DNA from: Strongylocentrotus purpuratus
Lineage: Eukaryota; Echinodermata; Echinoidea; Camarodonta; Strongylocentrotidae
Assembly (NCBI RefSeq): GCF_000002235.5
Contig: NW_022145606.1
Location: 23,491,095 to 23,555,094, forward strand
Direction of reading: 5' to 3'
DNA: 64,000 nucleotides
Shown here: positions 59,530-64,000 of the stretch, one piece after another
Layout of the letters: the number at the start of each line of letters is the position of its first letter
How positions within the stretch are numbered: position 1 is the first letter of the stretch
Translations under genes and position numbers: made by a program
Notes under the pieces: model-generated
Told to the model about the DNA's origin: nothing
Databases searched by the model: none
What the model saw: the letters and a program-made list of their open reading frames with translations, nothing else

Positions 59530-61075
59530 AGGCCCCGCTTAACGTTTTTCAAAGTGGGGTCTAGGGGCAGAGCCCCCGAAGCTCGAGGGGTATTAGCATC
59601 AGTGGCGGATCTAGGAATGTCTTACAATGAGACTTTGTTGTGGCTCTGGGTACTTTGATTACACTGACCCATTATTTTTCAAATTGAGAACTTTGAAAGT
59701 TACTGATATTCATTTTATGCAAATTGCAGTGTACATTTACCGACTTAAAAACAAAGAACTGCCTTTATCATTTTGTAACGGTTTTACTCTTAATATACAC
59801 ATTCACAACTACCCAACCAGACATTCTTCTGATTTCCATTTGTTTACGCCAAACATGGGGGGGGGGCGATCCCGGAGGGGGACGAAGTGGGGGCAAGTCC
59901 CCCCTCAATTTGTTTAGGAGGATCGTTCCCCCCCCCCCCTCAAAATTTGAAAAAGTGCCCCAAAAATGTTTAGCAAATACTGACTAAGACTGCAACACAC
60001 TTTTATGCTCTGAAGGGCCCAACAGTGCAGAGTTTAGACAAATAAAAATGCAAAAATCTTCTCACTCGGTAGCTATGCTCCCTCGCATAACATCCTTTAA
60101 AATGTACAAATACATACCGAGAAAAGTGTAGTGTGAAAAAAAGTTTTTTTTTATTTTTTATACAGTATAGTTATAGTTTTGCTAAGGAATACAACCAAAA
60201 CTTCAAGAACCTGTGAGGGGGTAGTCCCTTCGGTCACCTTCACCCTTCTCATTCACTATGCTCCCTCGCACTTGCGTATTGATAGGGGGGTCTGCGGAAA
60301 GTTCCCCCTCCCCCCTCCCAAAATAAAATTCAAACGTGGTTTATTTTCAAATTCGATACTAGTGATTTACAAATGTGCTGAAATTGCATTTTCCCTGAGC
60401 TTCCGGGGGCTCTGTCTATGCGAGCCCCTGGTTGCTCGTCTGACCGTAATTCAATGCCTAAAACCACTGAGTTTCATGGGGCTCCGCCTCTTGACTCCCC
60501 ACCGCCGGGGCTTTGCCCCGGGACCCCACGCTTTTTGCTCATTACGCCACTGCTCCCTCGTCCCTCGCATATACAACGTATCACGACGTGACAGATCACT
60601 TTTCTCTAACTTCTAACCAATCAGAAAGCCTCGTTTTTTCAGGAAATGCCGGTGGACATAAATGCGCCAAATGTGGTTCTCAATTTGCTAAAGATCCCTA
60701 CTCTTAAAGGGGGTAGAAAAAAAATTACGTCATATTACTCCAGGAAGTGCCTAAAAATTCGTCTAATGTGGTTCTAAAATTGCAAATGCTTCCTACTCTG
60801 GGAGGGGGTCAGAGCCCCCTACCAGCCCCACCCCCGCTTGGTCGCTCCGCTCCCTCGCCGCTAAAGCACAAATTTGCATGGGGTGAAATATATTATTAAA
60901 ATGATGAAGCGGCAGAGCGAGGCTTTAGCGCAAATCTGTGCATGCTCAGCCCGAGTGGTGGGTAGCATGTTATTTCCCAGCAGTGCTTGTCGCAGTAGCT
61001 TCCTGAAAGGATTTTTTTTTACTAGTGTTACTGTTAGTGGCCACTATGAGGCACATTAGTGACTATACAACAAAT
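59530..61075. repeat. Unclassified GC-rich repetitive segment
   Basis: Recurrent GCTCCCTCG (60070, 60253, 60550, 60848), poly-G and poly-C runs, GGGGCTCCGCC and GGGGCTTTGCCCC words. A hAT-type left end CAGTGGCGGATCTAGG lies at about 59600 without a matching right end. A 145-codon plus frame (60179-60616) is compositionally artificial. Confidence 0.5.
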
Positions 61076-61179
61076 ATACTCTTCGTGGCTATTTGGGAAT
61101 GTGTCAGTTCGCAACAGAAATGGAGAAACGCTAATTTTGTTGAAAATCATGTGATATCACGAATATTTATAAATCACTT

Positions 61180-62316
61180 TTAGGGAATGTAAAATATGTT
61201 ATTTGGGGGGCTAGCGCCTCCCCAAGAGCCACCCTCTAATTTTCGCAAGTGAACCGTAGTCGTGGATCGAGAATTATTAGGTGACCAACTAGTCGGATTT
61301 GCGAATCTCCGGGGGATTACGGGAAGACATTGGAGAAAATCATCCTCGCTTTCGCTAGCTTCCTGAGAACCTTGGTCAGAATCATCCTCGCTTTCGCTAG
61401 CGTCCCAGTTGAGAGTACCTAGGTCAAGGTCATTCTCATCAGATGGGCGAAATCGGGTGTTCTCAATTACTTCTTGCGTTATGGGCGGGTCGTTGAGGTC
61501 TTTCTCCAATTCCTGTTTCAGACCTGTGAATTCCATGTAAAGTAATTTTAGTGCATCAGAGTCTGAAACCTTACCAGTACTAGTGCTTGCATTGCCCTCT
61601 TGTTCCATAAGAGTGCACTTTACATTCATATTCTGCAATGAATGTTTCTGGCGTCCAATGAAATCTGTCATTACCTTGCCAGATTTTGTGCGAATGTCAT
61701 TGATTTGTTTTGATAGTCTTTCCTTGTGTCTTAGAAGAATCTCTGACTTTTTACGAAAGGATCCATCTACTTCTCTCTCTAGATTCTCCAGATGAGAATA
61801 CATATAACGCATTTGTTGCTCAGCATTGGTAACAGACTTTTTGATCTGTGCTTTCTTCTTCTCACTTTTTTGAATGACAGACTTTCTTTCCTTTTTCAAC
61901 TCTGCTTCCAACTCTTCCTTCTTCTTAAACATGTGACCCTGATGTTTATCAAACAAACAAGTCAGACAGATGAATTCCTTGCAAACCGCACACAGAATGT
62001 CTTTGTAGACTTGACTGTGCAGTGCACATAACTCTGATTTTCCATTGACCTTAAGATGTACATGTAATTCTTCCTCGAGGCCTTTTACAGAGAAATTGGG
62101 TGCAAGTCCTGCGACTCTATTTTTGTCCAGTTTGGTGCGTTTCTTACAAACCGGACACTCCATGAAATCTTGACCTCGGTGATGTGAATCGTATTTGTCC
62201 AGACAGACCTTGCAGAATGTATGTCCACAGGCGAGGAGGGTCGGGGCTTTGAAGGCATCGAGACAAAGTGGACATGCCAGACTTTCAGGCACCTGTAGTG
62301 CTATCTTTTTAGCCAT
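61180..62316 (-). CDS. TRIM-5: RING/B-box/coiled-coil protein (378 aa)
   Basis: Predicted TRIM-type E3 ligase, intact and the longest copy. RING: C15, C18, C30, H32, C35, C38, C54, C57. B-box 2: C97, H100, C109, C112, C117, C120, H125, H128. The coiled coil covers about 131-230, with a shared module (ASTSTGKV). After DLGTL the tail repeats DASESEDDSDQGSQ-EASESEDD, a 42-bp coding duplication. The last 50 or so residues are basic and Ser/Gly-rich and may be read-through of repeat DNA after an older stop was lost. The start MAKK is chosen by alignment; the frame opens five codons earlier. TRIM-3 is the closest relative. Confidence 0.9.
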   Translation of the reverse strand: MAKKIALQVPESLACPLCLDAFKAPTLLACGHTFCKVCLDKYDSHHRGQDFMECPVCKKRTKLDKNRVAGLAPNFSVKGLEEELHVHLKVNGKSELCALHSQVYKDILCAVCKEFICLTCLFDKHQGHMFKKKEELEAELKKERKSVIQKSEKKKAQIKKSVTNAEQQMRYMYSHLENLEREVDGSFRKKSEILLRHKERLSKQINDIRTKSGKVMTDFIGRQKHSLQNMNVKCTLMEQEGNASTSTGKVSDSDALKLLYMEFTGLKQELEKDLNDPPITQEVIENTRFRPSDENDLDLGTLNWDASESEDDSDQGSQEASESEDDFLQCLPVIPRRFANPTSWSPNNSRSTTTVHLRKLEGGSWGGASPPNNIFYIP

Positions 62317-62426
62317 AGTACAGTCAGTCAAAGATGCATAAACTTAGCGAAAAAACGTAGGCAAGAAAGTTCAGCTACTTAATACAAGCACAAAAAGTCA
62401 AGGGCAGAAATGGAAACGTCAATATG

Positions 62427-62430
62427 TCTG
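62427..62430 (-). other. Predicted 3' splice site of 5'UTR intron, TRIM-5
   Basis: Minus-strand TTTTTCATTTCAG|ACA, 111 bp before the ATG; nearly the same context as TRIM-3. Confidence 0.6.
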
Positions 62431-63120
62431 AAATGAAAAAAAGGAAAACAAACTATACTTTTTGTTGCAAATTATTGGAATTTGAGCGCGTACGTCTCTT
62501 ATCTCTTTACTTGCTAAAAAAAATTAAAATCCAAGACCTAAACTGTCCCATTATTTTTATTGATTTGCACGTGTGTTAACAATTAGTGACGATACCATTG
62601 CTGAATGCCCATTGTCAGTTCAAACTGGAAGGCTGCCATAGCCTGTGTCGAAACGTGGGCTAAGTCATGGGGGGGGGGGGCAGTCTGTAATCAGATATTT
62701 TTTTTGTCACATCATCCTTTTAAGAAATTCAAAATTCAAAGCTTCAGTCATCCAAATCCCCCGAAAAATGATATGTTACGCTACCTCGCTGTCAAATAAA
62801 AGTATAATTCGGGCTCCACGATCGTTGCGGCGTTGCCCACATATATATGGAGGTATTCACTTGGCCGCCTTTATCATCCCGCTTCCAAATTTTGCGAGCG
62901 ATTTCCTCATAAAATTACGAACTCTCTAGGTTTCTAATATACGGCTTACATAAAATCAAAGTCATATTCGATCAATTTATGTTTATATAACCGAATGTTC
63001 CCGTGTTACTCCTAGATATGTCTTGCGGCACCCTACTTGAAAGACGCCGTACCAGATGTCAAGGTATCTGGGGGCAGATTGACCAAGCCGGGAGGCCAAA
63101 TAGTCCCTGCCCCTGTACAG
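62431..63120. repeat. Block U, copy upstream of TRIM-5
   Basis: CATTGTCAGTTCAAACTGGA, G12 at 62669-62680 and GTCTTGCGGCACCCTA near 63020 match 5119-6010 in order. Confidence 0.6.
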
Positions 63121-63179
63121 AAAATGATGATGATAAAGATGATTGTATGGCGCCATATATCTGTTTAAAAAATATTCAA

Positions 63180-64000
63180 AATCCATACTCTCTTTGTCTT
63201 TTTTTCCCGTATGTCTTCTATCTTTCACTCCTATCTCCATTTCTTTTTCTTCTCTGCTGTACACTACATCAATGACGCAGATGATTATGATCACCCAAAA
63301 GCATGTTTCGAGAATTTGATAAACAATTTTACCAGGGAGATGTGAGGTTTCTTCAGCTAACATCTACTTGTGATTACTGTTTGATACCTTGTCAACTATT
63401 TATATGAGTAGTAATCGTGTAGACCCTATTGTGCCTTGACTAAACTTGACCGACTATATTACATAAAACATGTCCTCAGTAAATAAACTGGAAGTGAACT
63501 TTTTGTCGACCACGTAAACTTAGTCTGTTGTTGAAATATTAACAGAAATACTTACCCATGAGTGTGTACCATATATATATTTCAATAAACAACTGTATAT
63601 ATATTTGTTTATGTTTTTTCATTTAACCATCCCTATATAGCAATATACATGAACATGAAATGGTCGAGTATATATCATATGCTACTCCTCCATCAGAACT
63701 AGTGTATGTACAGAAGTTGACACAATTTTCGCGCATATTGATTTAGAACTAAAATATGCAATACGCTGTGAGATAAATCTTTACAATTATTCAGTATCTG
63801 TTACCTCAACCTTCAAACGTGTGCTTCTAACAAAATACCGAACGATATTTTTCCAGCTATTTATATCTACATGCAACCAAATTATAATATCGACAGAACT
63901 GATTGCTCAATAACCTACGTGAACTAATGCCTCTGGGCATTTCCAAGCCCCAAACTTGACTATAAAATTTAACAATAAATACTGTTTTATGGCTGTTACA
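63180..64000 (+). repeat. Block A, 5' part, cut by the window end
   Basis: TCTTTCACTCCTATCTCCAT, TACCAGGGAGATGTGAGG, GTCGACCACGTAAACTTAGT and AAATGGTCGAGTATATATCA occur in the standard order. Confidence 0.6.

Noticed and set aside
60179..60616. 145-codon plus frame
   Set aside because: Crosses repeat and GC-rich words; no recognisable domain or signal peptide.
62983..63363. 126-codon minus frame
   Set aside because: Spans block U and block A sequence and is not conserved in the other units.

Overview
This is eukaryotic DNA, most likely from a marine invertebrate animal. It is AT-rich, dense in non-LTR retrotransposon debris and in palindromic DNA transposons, full of long G/C homopolymer runs, and carries a lineage-expanded family of TRIM-type (RING, B-box, coiled-coil) genes. 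An echinoderm or a similar deuterostome fits best. That is an inference from the gene style, not something the sequence proves. I see no bacterial or organellar features, no rRNA, no intact tRNA gene and no CRISPR array.

The only convincing host genes are five TRIM-like genes, all on the minus strand and spaced about 13-15 kb apart: TRIM-1 (3932-5005), TRIM-2 (17157-18104), TRIM-3 (31977-33017), TRIM-4 (split, 44772-47285) and TRIM-5 (61180-62316). Each coding region is a single exon. Each has a C3HC4 RING, one B-box 2, a helical coiled-coil region, a short conserved module after it, and a variable acidic or proline-rich tail. None has an NHL or B30.2 domain. About 97-115 bp upstream of each ATG sits the same TTTCAG|ACA splice acceptor, so a 5'UTR intron with an undetected upstream exon is predicted. 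TRIM-4 is broken twice: its RING histidine is Gln, and a 1331-bp inverted-repeat element separates the B-box from the coiled coil.

The genes sit inside a segmental duplication array. Upstream of each gene is a shared block (5'UTR, intron, usually a poly-G tract, called block U here). It is followed by parts of a long non-coding repeat (block A, up to about 3.3 kb), seen whole or in pieces at 6.0-11.5, 18.7-19.7, 34.4-34.8, 36.1-36.7 (inverted), 39.6-42.6, 48.2-50.6, 52.3-54.0 and 63.1-64.0 kb. Further segments are shared in pairs: 24.37-28.38 with 55.98-59.53 kb (downstream of TRIM-3 and TRIM-5), 1-1.1 with 15.8-17.2 kb, and 31.25-31.50 with 44.45-44.72 kb.

Between them lie mobile elements: decayed CR1/jockey-like reverse transcriptase pieces (0.2-1.55, 11.0-12.1, 16.1-17.2, 33.6-34.4, 43.7, 50.8-52.3 kb), tRNA-derived SINEs (50.1 and 28.7 kb), hAT-like elements with target duplications, TTAA-flanked MITEs, a nested TIR-element pair (28.5-30.4 kb) and several near-perfect palindromes. 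Stretches marked as holding nothing were read by eye only. Repeat boundaries are approximate unless a terminal repeat or target duplication fixes them.
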